A stretch of 64,000 nucleotides of DNA from an uncultured Capnocytophaga sp. (GTDB lineage Bacteria > Bacteroidota > Bacteroidia > Flavobacteriales > Flavobacteriaceae). How positions within the stretch are numbered: the stretch's first letter is position 1; each line of letters starts with the position of its first letter. The notes under the pieces were generated by a model, which did not search any database, had not been told where the DNA came from, and was given only the letters and a program-made list of their open reading frames with translations. Where the stretch lies: the NCBI RefSeq assembly GCF_937936315.1, contig NZ_CALGWU010000041.1, positions 62,001-126,000 on the forward strand, in the 5' to 3' direction. A program made the translations under genes and the position numbers. Of this stretch, positions 1 through 6,672 are shown piece by piece.

Positions 1-216
1 ATACCCTACTGATATGCACACGATTTTCCCAAACTCAGCCCAAATACCTGCGCGGTCGTAGAATTCTTCGGCAGAGAACTCTTCCTTGCGTTGGTAACGC
101 GTTTTTTCTTCCCAAAGCATTTGAGCTTCAGCCGACAATTCGCTGTACTGCTGGTGTAACGGTACAGTTTCTATATCCAAAAAAAGTATGTCGTCTAAAT
201 TGAGTTTGTGGAGCAT
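1..216 (-). CDS. 3'-5' exonuclease, DnaQ-like (5' part, cut by window edge)
   Basis: The minus frame from the ATG at 216 is open to the window edge and encodes 72 residues. The early FLDIETVP segment is the ExoI motif (DxE) of the DEDD exonuclease superfamily. The following acidic stretch resembles the Bacteroidota predicted polymerase-B-like 3'-5' exonuclease (PF10108 type), probably a DNA repair or proofreading nuclease. The start overlaps the TAA stop of trmB by one base (TAATG), so the two are probably translationally coupled. The rest of the active site lies outside the window, so the family call rests on the first motif only. Confidence 0.65.
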   Translation of the reverse strand, partial: MLHKLNLDDILFLDIETVPLHQQYSELSAEAQMLWEEKTRYQRKEEFSAEEFYDRAGIWAEFGKIVCISVGY

Positions 217-896
217 TACTGTTTTTTTATCTGAAAACGAATATAGGTAATGGGTTTGCCTTGTTCTAAATAGAACTGTTCGTAGAAGGTTTTAATTTCG
301 GTTACTTCTGGGGGTACGCCATCACTATTGTAGATATTGTGATTCGCATAAAGCACTTTATGCCCTGCTCCGTGTAACAATCCCAAGGTATAACCGTGCA
401 TAAACTCACTATCGGTTTTGAGGTGCACATAGCCATCAGGGGCAAGGATATGCTCGTAACGCGCGAGAAAATCGGCGTTTGTGAGGCGGTGTTTAGTGCG
501 TTTGTATTTTATTTGCGGATCGGGGAAAGTAATCCATATCTCACTCACTTCGCCTGAAGCAAAACATTTTTCAATGAGCTCTATTTGAGTGCGTAGGAAA
601 GCTACATTGGCAATATTTTCTTCTATAGCGGTTTTGGCACCTCGCCAAAAGCGCGCGCCTTTGATGTCTATCCCTATGAAATTCTTCTCGGGATGGCGTT
701 TGGCTAACCCTACTGAATACTCGCCTTTGCCACAGCCCAATTCTAAAACTATAGGGTGATTGTTCTTGAAATAGAGTTCATTCCAACGTCCTTTATAAGC
801 AAAAGCATCGGTGAGAACTTCCTCACGTGAAGGCTGAATTACATTGGCAAAAGTTTTATTTTCTTCGAATCGTTTGAGTTTGTTTTTGCTTCCCAT
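216..896 (-). CDS. trmB: tRNA (guanine-N7-)-methyltransferase TrmB
   Basis: A 226-residue protein of normal length for TrmB, which uses SAM to make m7G46 in the tRNA variable loop. The SAM-binding loop LELGCGKGEY lies near residue 52, and the family motif WITFPDPQIKYKRTKHRL lies around residues 120-138. The acidic ending seen in some TrmB proteins is replaced by a basic tail. The gene is the first of a likely two-gene unit with the exonuclease, whose start overlaps its stop codon. The ATG at 896 is the only sensible start and precedes the family's N-terminal basic segment. Confidence 0.93.
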   Translation of the reverse strand: MGSKNKLKRFEENKTFANVIQPSREEVLTDAFAYKGRWNELYFKNNHPIVLELGCGKGEYSVGLAKRHPEKNFIGIDIKGARFWRGAKTAIEENIANVAFLRTQIELIEKCFASGEVSEIWITFPDPQIKYKRTKHRLTNADFLARYEHILAPDGYVHLKTDSEFMHGYTLGLLHGAGHKVLYANHNIYNSDGVPPEVTEIKTFYEQFYLEQGKPITYIRFQIKKQ

Positions 897-939
897 AGTA
901 AGTGAATAGTGTTAGGGCGGCAAAGATAGCAATATTTTT

Positions 940-1881
940 TTAATTACAATTTTCTTCTTTGCAATGGCAATTCTCGGTATCTATTTCAAAGGTGCTGTGG
1001 GTAATACCTTCGTGAGAAAGGGTGTGTTTCAGTTCGGCTTTGATGGTCATAAATTCTTTTAGCGTAATGCATTCTTTGAGTACCAAATGGGCTGTTAAGG
1101 CATTTTGCGCACTGCTGAGCGCCCATATATGCAGGTGATGCACACTTTCTACCATAGGGTGTTGTTCTATCAGTTGTTGAATATGAGCTTGGTTTATATT
1201 CTGAGGTACGCCGTCTAAAATGAGTTTTACACTTTCTTTTAAGAGCCCCCAAGTAGAGAAGAGAATCACGATTCCCACGATAAAACTACTGATAGGATCG
1301 GCGATATACCAGCCTGTGAAGTACATAATTGCTCCTGAGACAATCACTCCTACCGACACTAAAGCATCGAGTAGCAGGTGCAGAAAAGCCCCTTTGATAT
1401 TGATATCGGTTTGCTGACCTTTATAGAAGAGAAAAGCTGACACCCCATTGATAATCACCCCTATGAAAGCTGTAATCATAATAGCAGTTCCTGCCATTTC
1501 GGGTGGATTGGAGAGACGTTCAAAGGCTTCAATAAAGATTTTTATCACAATGTATATCAGCAATACCGCATTGATAAGTGAGGCAAGGATAGAAGCCTTT
1601 TTGTAGCCATAAGTATATAACTGGGTAGCAGCACGGTGAGTGAGCTTCAGCCCGATGAGAGAAATCACCAAACTGGCGACATCGCTCAAATTATGACTTG
1701 CATCGGAAATAAGCGCCAGTGAATCAACTCTAAAACCTACTATAAATTCGATAAGGGTATAGAGCAAATTCAAGCCAATACCTATATAGAAGGCGCGATT
1801 CAGCGCACTTAAATCGGTTACGGTGTGATGATGATGGTGGTGATCGTGATGATCGTGATCGTGGTTGTGTGAATGTTCCAT
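940..1881 (-). CDS. Cation diffusion facilitator (zinc/cadmium/cobalt efflux)
   Basis: A 313-residue CDF-family inner-membrane exporter. The ATG at 1881 is preferred because it leads straight into a His-rich cytoplasmic tail (HSHNHDHDHHDHHHHHH) typical of Zn-transporting CzcD/ZitB proteins. About six membrane segments follow, with metal-site motifs DASHNLSD in TM2 and HLLLDALVS in TM5. A cytoplasmic domain with HHLHIWAL comes next, and the protein ends in a Cys/His cluster (ENCHCKEENC). The open frame extends 17 codons upstream, but that stretch translates a 7-bp-periodic repeat and is not part of the protein. Substrate is inferred from family and His content. Confidence 0.9.
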   Translation of the reverse strand: MEHSHNHDHDHHDHHHHHHTVTDLSALNRAFYIGIGLNLLYTLIEFIVGFRVDSLALISDASHNLSDVASLVISLIGLKLTHRAATQLYTYGYKKASILASLINAVLLIYIVIKIFIEAFERLSNPPEMAGTAIMITAFIGVIINGVSAFLFYKGQQTDINIKGAFLHLLLDALVSVGVIVSGAIMYFTGWYIADPISSFIVGIVILFSTWGLLKESVKLILDGVPQNINQAHIQQLIEQHPMVESVHHLHIWALSSAQNALTAHLVLKECITLKEFMTIKAELKHTLSHEGITHSTFEIDTENCHCKEENCN

Positions 1882-1888
1882 AATAGTA

Positions 1889-1922
1889 ATTTTAGGTAAT
1901 AGATAAGAGATAAGAGGTAAGA
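1889..1922 (-). repeat. 7-bp-periodic array before the CDF gene
   Basis: On the minus strand, heptamers of the type TTACCTC and TTATCTC follow one another and end just before the ATG at 1881. The same kind of array occurs before many genes in this window (see findings). Confidence 0.6.
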
Positions 1923-2050
1923 ATTGGGGCAAAGTTACAAAATTATTTAGAAATAATCTCTGTTTAGAGGTGTTTTTTCATAGCCTAACCTCCGCTGGAG
2001 ATGTTTTGGAGAATCTCAGAGGTGGGAGGGGTGGTGTAAATAGTTTTTTT

Positions 2051-2494
2051 CTATTTCTTTAGAATATGTTTTTTGTATTGGTAATAGGCGATAACTAGTA
2101 AAATAAGTGCGATTAGCCAATAAGTTTTTGGAGATAGCCCGAAATTGTGTTCTTTTTGTTTGAGTGATTGGTGTTGGTGGAAATTCAGTACTTTTTGGCG
2201 AAATTGGTGCATTTCTTTCTGTTGCAGGCTATCGGTACACTCACGCAAGTGTTTTACGCGGGTAATGCTGTGGAGTTGCACTTGGGTGTGCCCTGTGCTG
2301 TCCTTAAACGCCTCGAGTGTGAGATGTACTTCTTGTAGGCTACTGAGCCATTCTACGGTGTGCAAGACTGCTGTTTGTTGGCGGTAGAGACTATCTATTT
2401 GCTCACATATTTGGAGGGTTTCAGTTTGTTTTAGCTTATGTGTTTTGCAGGAGAATAGTAATAAAAAAGGCAATAAAAAGAGAATTTGTTTCAT
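2051..2494 (-). CDS. Lipoprotein with C-terminal membrane segment; candidate unimolecular spanin
   Basis: A 147-residue protein starting at the ATG at 2494, which overlaps the endolysin stop as ATGA. It has a lipoprotein signal (FLLPFLLLFSC, lipidated Cys at residue 16). A periplasmic part of about 95 residues follows, rich in Glu, Gln and His and probably helical. A C-terminal transmembrane segment (YWLIALILLVIAYYQY) and a short basic tail complete it. N-terminal lipidation plus a C-terminal inner-membrane anchor is the topology of u-spanins such as phage T1 gp11, which fuse outer and inner membranes in the last step of lysis. The function is inferred from topology and from its position after a holin-like gene and an endolysin. 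No sequence family was recognised. The longer open frame up to 2692 overlaps the endolysin and is not used. Confidence 0.7.
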   Translation of the reverse strand: MKQILFLLPFLLLFSCKTHKLKQTETLQICEQIDSLYRQQTAVLHTVEWLSSLQEVHLTLEAFKDSTGHTQVQLHSITRVKHLRECTDSLQQKEMHQFRQKVLNFHQHQSLKQKEHNFGLSPKTYWLIALILLVIAYYQYKKHILKK

Positions 2495-3024
2495 TTTGAG
2501 AGTTGTTTTATGATTTTTTTGAGTTGGGTTGCATAATCGGGGGCAGTGGCGTAGCCTGCACGAGCAATGGCTTCGGCGAATAAGTATGGGTCGGTTTTGA
2601 CTTTTAGAGCCTCGGCATAGCGTTTGTTGTTCAAGAACAAAAGAGCGTGATCGGTAAAGCAGACTTCGGGAGTGGGGTATTTTTTGAACCAATCCTTTAC
2701 CTTATACGTGTATTTGCCATCAGTGTGCTTGGTAACGCTTAGCACTTCGGGGAATTTTTGTAATGCAGGGGTACGCTGATAAGTTTGCCAATCACAAGAG
2801 AGCACTTCGGTAGTTACCAATAATTGTCGGTCATCAGCGGGGATATTTGCTTTGGCTTTTACTCCAAAGAACATATTACCAGGGGCGTGTGTTCCCCAAG
2901 CACTTTCCAAGGCTGCTTGTGCCAAAATAAAGAGGTGTGAGATGCCTGTTTTGCGTTCAGTTTCGATTGCATAGGGCTTGTAGGTAGCTACAAAAAGTGC
3001 GATTTGTTGTTCGTTGTGTATCAT
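2491..3024 (-). CDS. Endolysin-like glucosaminidase (GH73)
   Basis: A 177-residue glucosaminidase-domain protein (PF01832 type) with the catalytic-Glu segment AQAALESAWGTHAPGNMFFG near residues 36-55 and a tail rich in aromatics (KVKDWFKKYPTPEVC). It should cleave N-acetylglucosaminyl bonds in peptidoglycan. It has no signal peptide and no extra binding domain, unlike housekeeping FlgJ or autolysin proteins. It would therefore need a holin to reach the wall, as phage endolysins do. Both junctions are ATGA overlaps (with the holin-like gene at 3021-3024 and the spanin-like gene at 2491-2494), so the three genes are co-translated. Confidence 0.85.
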   Translation of the reverse strand: MIHNEQQIALFVATYKPYAIETERKTGISHLFILAQAALESAWGTHAPGNMFFGVKAKANIPADDRQLLVTTEVLSCDWQTYQRTPALQKFPEVLSVTKHTDGKYTYKVKDWFKKYPTPEVCFTDHALLFLNNKRYAEALKVKTDPYLFAEAIARAGYATAPDYATQLKKIIKQLSK

Positions 3025-3290
3025 TTTCTAAGTTGTTTTAAAAGGTTTTCGATAGAATTTTCGAGTTCTTTGATGCGTAGGTTAGCCTCTTTAAGGTCGG
3101 CAATGGCTTTGGCGTATTTTTCGCCTAAGTCATCAATCATTTCGCGATAGATATGTATCGCTTTATCTACATTGTCTAATTCGCTGGCTTGTAGTTCCAC
3201 GCGTTGTTTAGGGCGACCGAAGAGCCAGCCTGCCCATCCTGAGAGCAAAAGCCCTACAAAAGTGATGAATTGTTCTTTGAGAAGTTCCAT
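3021..3290 (-). CDS. Small membrane protein, holin-like, first gene of lysis cassette
   Basis: An 89-residue protein starting at the ATG at 3290. One hydrophobic segment (FITFVGLLLSGWAGWLFG, residues 8-25) is followed by GRPKQR and a long charged region with heptad character predicted to form a coiled coil. Proteins of this form occur beside endolysins in Bacteroidota prophages, where they are candidate holins or pore partners (recollection, not a search). The frame is open up to 3341, but the ATG at 3290 fits the promoter at 3311-3342 better. The stop overlaps the endolysin start by 4 bp. The holin role is inferred from gene order and topology. Confidence 0.6.
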   Translation of the reverse strand: MELLKEQFITFVGLLLSGWAGWLFGRPKQRVELQASELDNVDKAIHIYREMIDDLGEKYAKAIADLKEANLRIKELENSIENLLKQLRK

Positions 3291-3310
3291 TTTCTTTTTG
3301 ATTTGTGATG

Positions 3311-3342
3311 CAAAATTGAGGAGTTTTGAAGAAGTGCACAAA
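3311..3342 (-). promoter_or_regulatory. Promoter of the lysis cassette
   Basis: On the minus strand, TTTG (3342-3339) is followed after 20 nt by CAATTTTG (3318-3311). This fits the Bacteroidota -33/-7 pattern TTTG-N19/20-TAnnTTTG with one mismatch. The predicted transcript would start near 3304, giving a leader of about 14 nt before the ATG at 3290. Confidence 0.5.
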
Positions 3343-3345
3343 TAG

Positions 3346-3373
3346 TTGTAACGAGTGGTTACAAGATTGTAAC
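3346..3373. promoter_or_regulatory. Three TTGTAAC/GTTACAA half-sites, candidate operator
   Basis: TTGTAAC at 3346-3352, GTTACAA at 3358-3364 and TTGTAAC at 3367-3373. The last two form a perfect 7-2-7 inverted repeat, and the outer two are direct repeats 21 bp apart (two helical turns). The array ends 3 bp before the -33 element of the lysis cassette, a usual place for an activator or repressor. The binding protein is unknown. Confidence 0.55.
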
Positions 3374-3390
3374 AAGGGAGAAATAGGGAA

Positions 3391-3420
3391 TAAAAAAAGC
3401 GCGAGCTATGAAGCTCGCGC
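3391..3420 (-). terminator. Rho-independent terminator after the DUF502 gene
   Basis: A perfect 9-bp stem (GCGCGAGCT / AGCTCGCGC) with a 4-nt loop. On the minus strand it is followed by a run of seven T. It separates the DUF502 transcript from the lysis cassette. Confidence 0.9.
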
Positions 3421-3448
3421 CTTTAATTATTAGGTATTCTCTAATGAG

Positions 3449-4030
3449 TTATCCTTTCTTAATTGTTGTAATTCCGCCGCTTAGGGCAAATTCCATCGCT
3501 TTTTGGGCAGTAAAGCCTTCGGCGGGTTTTACATTCTTGGCAGAAGTAACAATCACCCAACCCGAAATAGCATACGAATGAGGCAAATATACACTCACCA
3601 TTCCCTCGAGATTGACAAAATCCATTGACGACTGGGTAAGAAAACCTATGCGCCATACCTCGGGGGTTTCGTTTACACGTACCCACACTGGATTGGAGAA
3701 CTTGCGTTTATCGCCTACAAATGACGCTAAGACATCTTTGATAGATGAATAGATGATTTTTACCCCAGGGATATGTGCCACCAAATAATCTAACAAACCT
3801 ACCAATAGTTTCCCCAAAATGAGTCGGCTACCTATAAATCCGATGATGGCTGTGCCTAATAGGACTAATGCGAACACTAAACCTGGGTAATCTTTAGAGA
3901 GGTCGGGGACGAGGTTATCAACACTTTTGAATATCGACCAAATAATCCAAATAGTGGCACTGAGAGGTCCTATGATAAGTATTCCTTGAAAAAAGTATTT
4001 GATAAAAGTACTAAAATAGTGTTTTTTCAT
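3449..4030 (-). CDS. DUF502 family membrane protein
   Basis: A 193-residue protein with two N-terminal membrane segments (about residues 12-35 and 48-72), then a conserved domain containing AHIPGVKIIYSSIKDV and NPVWVRVNETPEVWRIGFLT. This is the layout of DUF502 proteins. The biochemical role is unknown. It is monocistronic as far as can be seen: a strong terminator follows its stop, and the AbiE operon ends 24 bp upstream of its start. Confidence 0.85.
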   Translation of the reverse strand: MKKHYFSTFIKYFFQGILIIGPLSATIWIIWSIFKSVDNLVPDLSKDYPGLVFALVLLGTAIIGFIGSRLILGKLLVGLLDYLVAHIPGVKIIYSSIKDVLASFVGDKRKFSNPVWVRVNETPEVWRIGFLTQSSMDFVNLEGMVSVYLPHSYAISGWVIVTSAKNVKPAEGFTAQKAMEFALSGGITTIKKG

Positions 4031-4054
4031 TGTTGTAATTTGTAAATTGATGGC

Positions 4055-4846
4055 TTATATATTTTCTATTAGGTTATTTTTTACAATTTCCCAAGCTTCT
4101 TCTATATTATAATTAAGTTCTGGGCGGATGATAGCATACATATCAGTTATAAACTCATTATCTTTTAATTTAGCAGTCATATTTTGCAAAAACTGTTTAC
4201 GAGTAGGGGGTTGTTCCACAACAAAGTCCATATACTTGTGATAACACATCAAGACCTTTTCTATATCTATTTCATTATGTATCATTGCCCAATAAAGGTC
4301 AAACAAATCTCTCCCTTTTCGGCGTTGATATAAAGCGCGAAGTTTAGTACCTAATAGTTCTTCTAAACAATAAGAAGTAAGTTTGCAACTTCCCGTAAAC
4401 CACAGATTTTGAATCTCAAAAGGTATTTGCTTAAAACCTAAAACACTAAAGTGTTCACGAGTATTGATTTCTATCTTCAGTCGTAAATCAACGATAGGAG
4501 GAAATTCCGACTCAAATCGATAAATGATAGTGTTGTTGTGTATATGTTGTTTGACTATTCTTTTAGTACCCAAGAAATCTAAACATTTGCGAATTTCTTT
4601 CAAAACAGGATGGATAGGAGCTGAGGAAATTTGCACCAGATCAATATCTTCAGAATAACGAGCTTGGGGCTCAATATAAAGTTTATGAAGAGCTGTTCCT
4701 CCTCTAAAAGCCAAAGATTCATTGATAAGAGGTGAAGAAAACATTTCTATTAAAGCACGGCTAATCACTAAATCTTGCTCTACTTGAGCTTCACTTACCC
4801 AAGGGACAGTTTGTTTCCATTCGAGTATATATCGTTGAGGTATCAT
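4055..4846 (-). CDS. AbiEii toxin, nucleotidyltransferase of a type IV toxin-antitoxin system
   Basis: A 263-residue DNA-polymerase-beta-like nucleotidyltransferase of the AbiEii group. The motif I region is RGGTALHKLYIEPQ, followed by RYSEDIDLV with the metal-binding Asp residues. The later K/D segment is TKLRALYQRRKGRDLFDLYW. Family knowledge: AbiEii blocks growth and aborts phage infection, probably by nucleotidylating RNA substrates, and AbiEi represses the operon and neutralises the toxin without stable binding. The start overlaps the stop of abiEi by 4 bp (ATGA), so antitoxin and toxin are translated together. All recognisable active-site motifs are intact. Confidence 0.88.
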   Translation of the reverse strand: MIPQRYILEWKQTVPWVSEAQVEQDLVISRALIEMFSSPLINESLAFRGGTALHKLYIEPQARYSEDIDLVQISSAPIHPVLKEIRKCLDFLGTKRIVKQHIHNNTIIYRFESEFPPIVDLRLKIEINTREHFSVLGFKQIPFEIQNLWFTGSCKLTSYCLEELLGTKLRALYQRRKGRDLFDLYWAMIHNEIDIEKVLMCYHKYMDFVVEQPPTRKQFLQNMTAKLKDNEFITDMYAIIRPELNYNIEEAWEIVKNNLIENI

Positions 4847-5643
4847 AGCAAATTATTTTCTATAGTATCATTTACAATAAGTTGCCATTGAGCATTCAGT
4901 ATTCCTTTTTTTTTAGCTGATAAAGAAAAGTATTGAGGTTTGATGTTTTTCTTTGAAAGAAGGGTAAGAAGTATAGGAACAAATTCCTTTTTATTGAGTA
5001 AAACATCTAAAATATATCCTAATCGCTGAACAATAGGGGCAGGATATTTAGAAGCTATACTCCGCAAGAAACTTTTATTAACTTTTTCACAAAGTTCTTC
5101 TACAATAGTAATCACTCGTCCTAATCCAAAAGTTCGTTGATTTTCGACCATATCAAGCATAGTTGCTTCAGGGGTTGATACATTTAAATAACCCGTACGA
5201 GTTTTCATTGGTTTTACACTGTTTTTATCCCATTTTTGTTTTATATTAAATACAATATGCCATTTATCACTTATGATATTTCTAATGGAAGGAGCTTCGG
5301 TAGTCACAAAAAAAAGCATTGGTTGCTGATGAGCAGCTCCGTGAAGTGCTGCTGCTGAGAGCAACGAAAGATAGTATTCTTTTTTAAGATATTGCATCAA
5401 GTCGTCTATGTACAATATTGGAGGGATCGTTGCCTGCGCAGAAAACTCGGGAGTAATAATCACATAAAACCCTCTTCTGATGAGTGTAACTTTCTTTTTC
5501 TGAATCAATCGAGACAAGGATACTTGTACTGTTTTTCTATTATAGCCAGTTTTCTTAATTATCTCTCCAATTGTAAAAGAAAGTCGCCCTACAGAAAGCA
5601 ATTGTTCTATAAAGCCAGTGTAAGAAAAGTCTTTTTCTAACAT
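4843..5643 (-). CDS. AbiEi antitoxin and autorepressor
   Basis: A 266-residue protein from the ATG at 5643. The N-terminal winged helix (about residues 10-65; RKTVQVSLSRLIQKKKV reads as the recognition part) precedes the AbiEi core with YYLSLLSAAALHGAAHQQP and STPEATMLDMV, a typical AbiEi signature. A TTG start at 5676 would place the first residues inside the operator and is rejected. A 17/18 inverted repeat overlaps the -7 box immediately upstream, as expected for autoregulation. The gene pair sits between DUF502 and ccsA with its own promoter. Confidence 0.85.
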   Translation of the reverse strand: MLEKDFSYTGFIEQLLSVGRLSFTIGEIIKKTGYNRKTVQVSLSRLIQKKKVTLIRRGFYVIITPEFSAQATIPPILYIDDLMQYLKKEYYLSLLSAAALHGAAHQQPMLFFVTTEAPSIRNIISDKWHIVFNIKQKWDKNSVKPMKTRTGYLNVSTPEATMLDMVENQRTFGLGRVITIVEELCEKVNKSFLRSIASKYPAPIVQRLGYILDVLLNKKEFVPILLTLLSKKNIKPQYFSLSAKKKGILNAQWQLIVNDTIENNLL

Positions 5644-5656
5644 ATATAAAGTTTTA

Positions 5657-5724
5657 ACTTTTGCAAAAAGTAACAAAAAATGTTACCTTTTGCAAAAGTA
5701 CTACATAACTGAGAAATATGCAAA
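5657..5724 (-). promoter_or_regulatory. abiE promoter with overlapping inverted-repeat operator
   Basis: Inverted repeat arms at 5657-5674 and 5682-5699 match at 17 of 18 positions with a 7-nt spacer. On the minus strand TTTG (5724-5721), 20 nt, then TACTTTTG (5700-5693) forms a good -33/-7 pair, and the -7 box lies inside the distal arm. A protein bound to the repeat would block RNA polymerase, which fits AbiEi autorepression. Confidence 0.7.
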
Positions 5725-5737
5725 TATATACAAAAAA

Positions 5738-5784
5738 ACTTTGCCAAAGGTATGTAGCGCAAATTCAGAAAACTTTGGCAAAGT
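5738..5784. repeat. 47-bp inverted-repeat element, copy 1
   Basis: Arms ACTTTGCCAAAGG (from 5738) and CTTTGGCAAAGT (to 5784) enclose a loop of about 20 nt. Two further copies of exactly the same length lie at 18010-18056 and 47404-47450. Confidence 0.7.
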
Positions 5785-5810
5785 GTTGTAATGTTTTGTA
5801 TGAAGGTGTT

Positions 5811-5848
5811 AAAAAAAAAGCTGCTAAGCGGGGTACTTAACAGCTTTT
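5811..5848 (-). terminator. Terminator after ccsA
   Basis: A 10-bp stem with one mismatch (AGCTGTTAAG / CTTAGCAGCT on the minus strand) and a 7-nt loop, followed by a long T run. It ends the nrfHA-resB-ccsA transcript. Confidence 0.85.
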
Positions 5849-5853
5849 ATTAT

Positions 5854-6648
5854 TTATCCAGAATAGGTATGTACACTCATTTGTGCTGTTGGCAAGTAGT
5901 TTACACCAAACCAGCAGACAAGGAGTAGTATAAAGGCAATTCCTACGATAAGGAAACTCTGAAAAGGTTTCTTTTCTTTGTGATTGTACTTGTGGTGGAG
6001 ATATACCAAATAGCCAAGCCAAGTGATAAATGCCCAAGTTTCTTTAGGATCCCACGTCCAATAGTGCCCCCACGCTTCTTTTGCCCAAAGGGCTCCAAAG
6101 AGCAATCCAAAGGTGAGAAATACATAACCTATTTTTACGAGTTGGTCGATGACGGTAAAGATTGATTGTACTTCTTGTCCTTTTTTATAGCGATAAATGC
6201 CATAGAAAGCGGTGAGTGACGCCATCCCTAACATTGCATAAGCAAAGATATACACGATTACGTGTGGAATGAACCACACGCTCTGCAAGGCAGGCATTAG
6301 GGCTTTGTTCATTGTATCGGGGTGGGTATAGGTAAGTACTATAAATACAATCCCCATTACAGCTGAATAGCTGAGCATCCACTTTTGGCGATAGAGCCAA
6401 TAGATGGCACAGCCTATGAGTCCCATAAAGAATGCGTACCAAATACGTGTTTCGGCAAGGGTGCGCAAGGGCGGACGATCTAAGTTTTGCCACAAGGCAA
6501 CAATAAAGACTCCAATGGTTAGGGTAGCTACTAAATGAGCTGTAATAGTGAGGTTTCTAGGAGCTTTACTTTTACTATAGATAAGCGTTCCGGAAAGTAA
6601 CCATAGGGCTACTGAAATATATGTTATAAGATTGAAATAATGCCACAT
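5854..6648 (-). CDS. ccsA: Cytochrome c biogenesis protein CcsA (haem handling)
   Basis: A 264-residue multi-pass membrane protein with the WWD-domain signature WGHYWTWDPKETWAFITWLG near residues 190-210, which binds haem during export. Several membrane His residues (for example in PHVIVYIFAYAML) can act as haem ligands. With ResB it forms the system II apparatus that delivers and attaches haem to CxxCH motifs of exported cytochromes. It is the last gene of the nrf operon, 24 bp after resB, so its likely clients are NrfA and NrfH. The length fits stand-alone CcsA; in many Bacteroidota ResB and CcsA are fused, but here they are separate. Confidence 0.9.
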   Translation of the reverse strand: MWHYFNLITYISVALWLLSGTLIYSKSKAPRNLTITAHLVATLTIGVFIVALWQNLDRPPLRTLAETRIWYAFFMGLIGCAIYWLYRQKWMLSYSAVMGIVFIVLTYTHPDTMNKALMPALQSVWFIPHVIVYIFAYAMLGMASLTAFYGIYRYKKGQEVQSIFTVIDQLVKIGYVFLTFGLLFGALWAKEAWGHYWTWDPKETWAFITWLGYLVYLHHKYNHKEKKPFQSFLIVGIAFILLLVCWFGVNYLPTAQMSVHTYSG

Positions 6649-6672
6649 AGTTTAGAAAATAGGAATTAGGAG

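Noticed and set aside
1882..1932. N-terminal extension of the CDF transporter
   Set aside because: It is the translation of a 7-bp-periodic repeat; the His-rich tail starts at the ATG at 1881.
2495..2692. Longer open frame extending the lipoprotein N-terminus by 66 codons
   Set aside because: It lies entirely in another frame of the endolysin gene; the internal ATG at 2494 gives a clean lipoprotein signal and an ATGA overlap.
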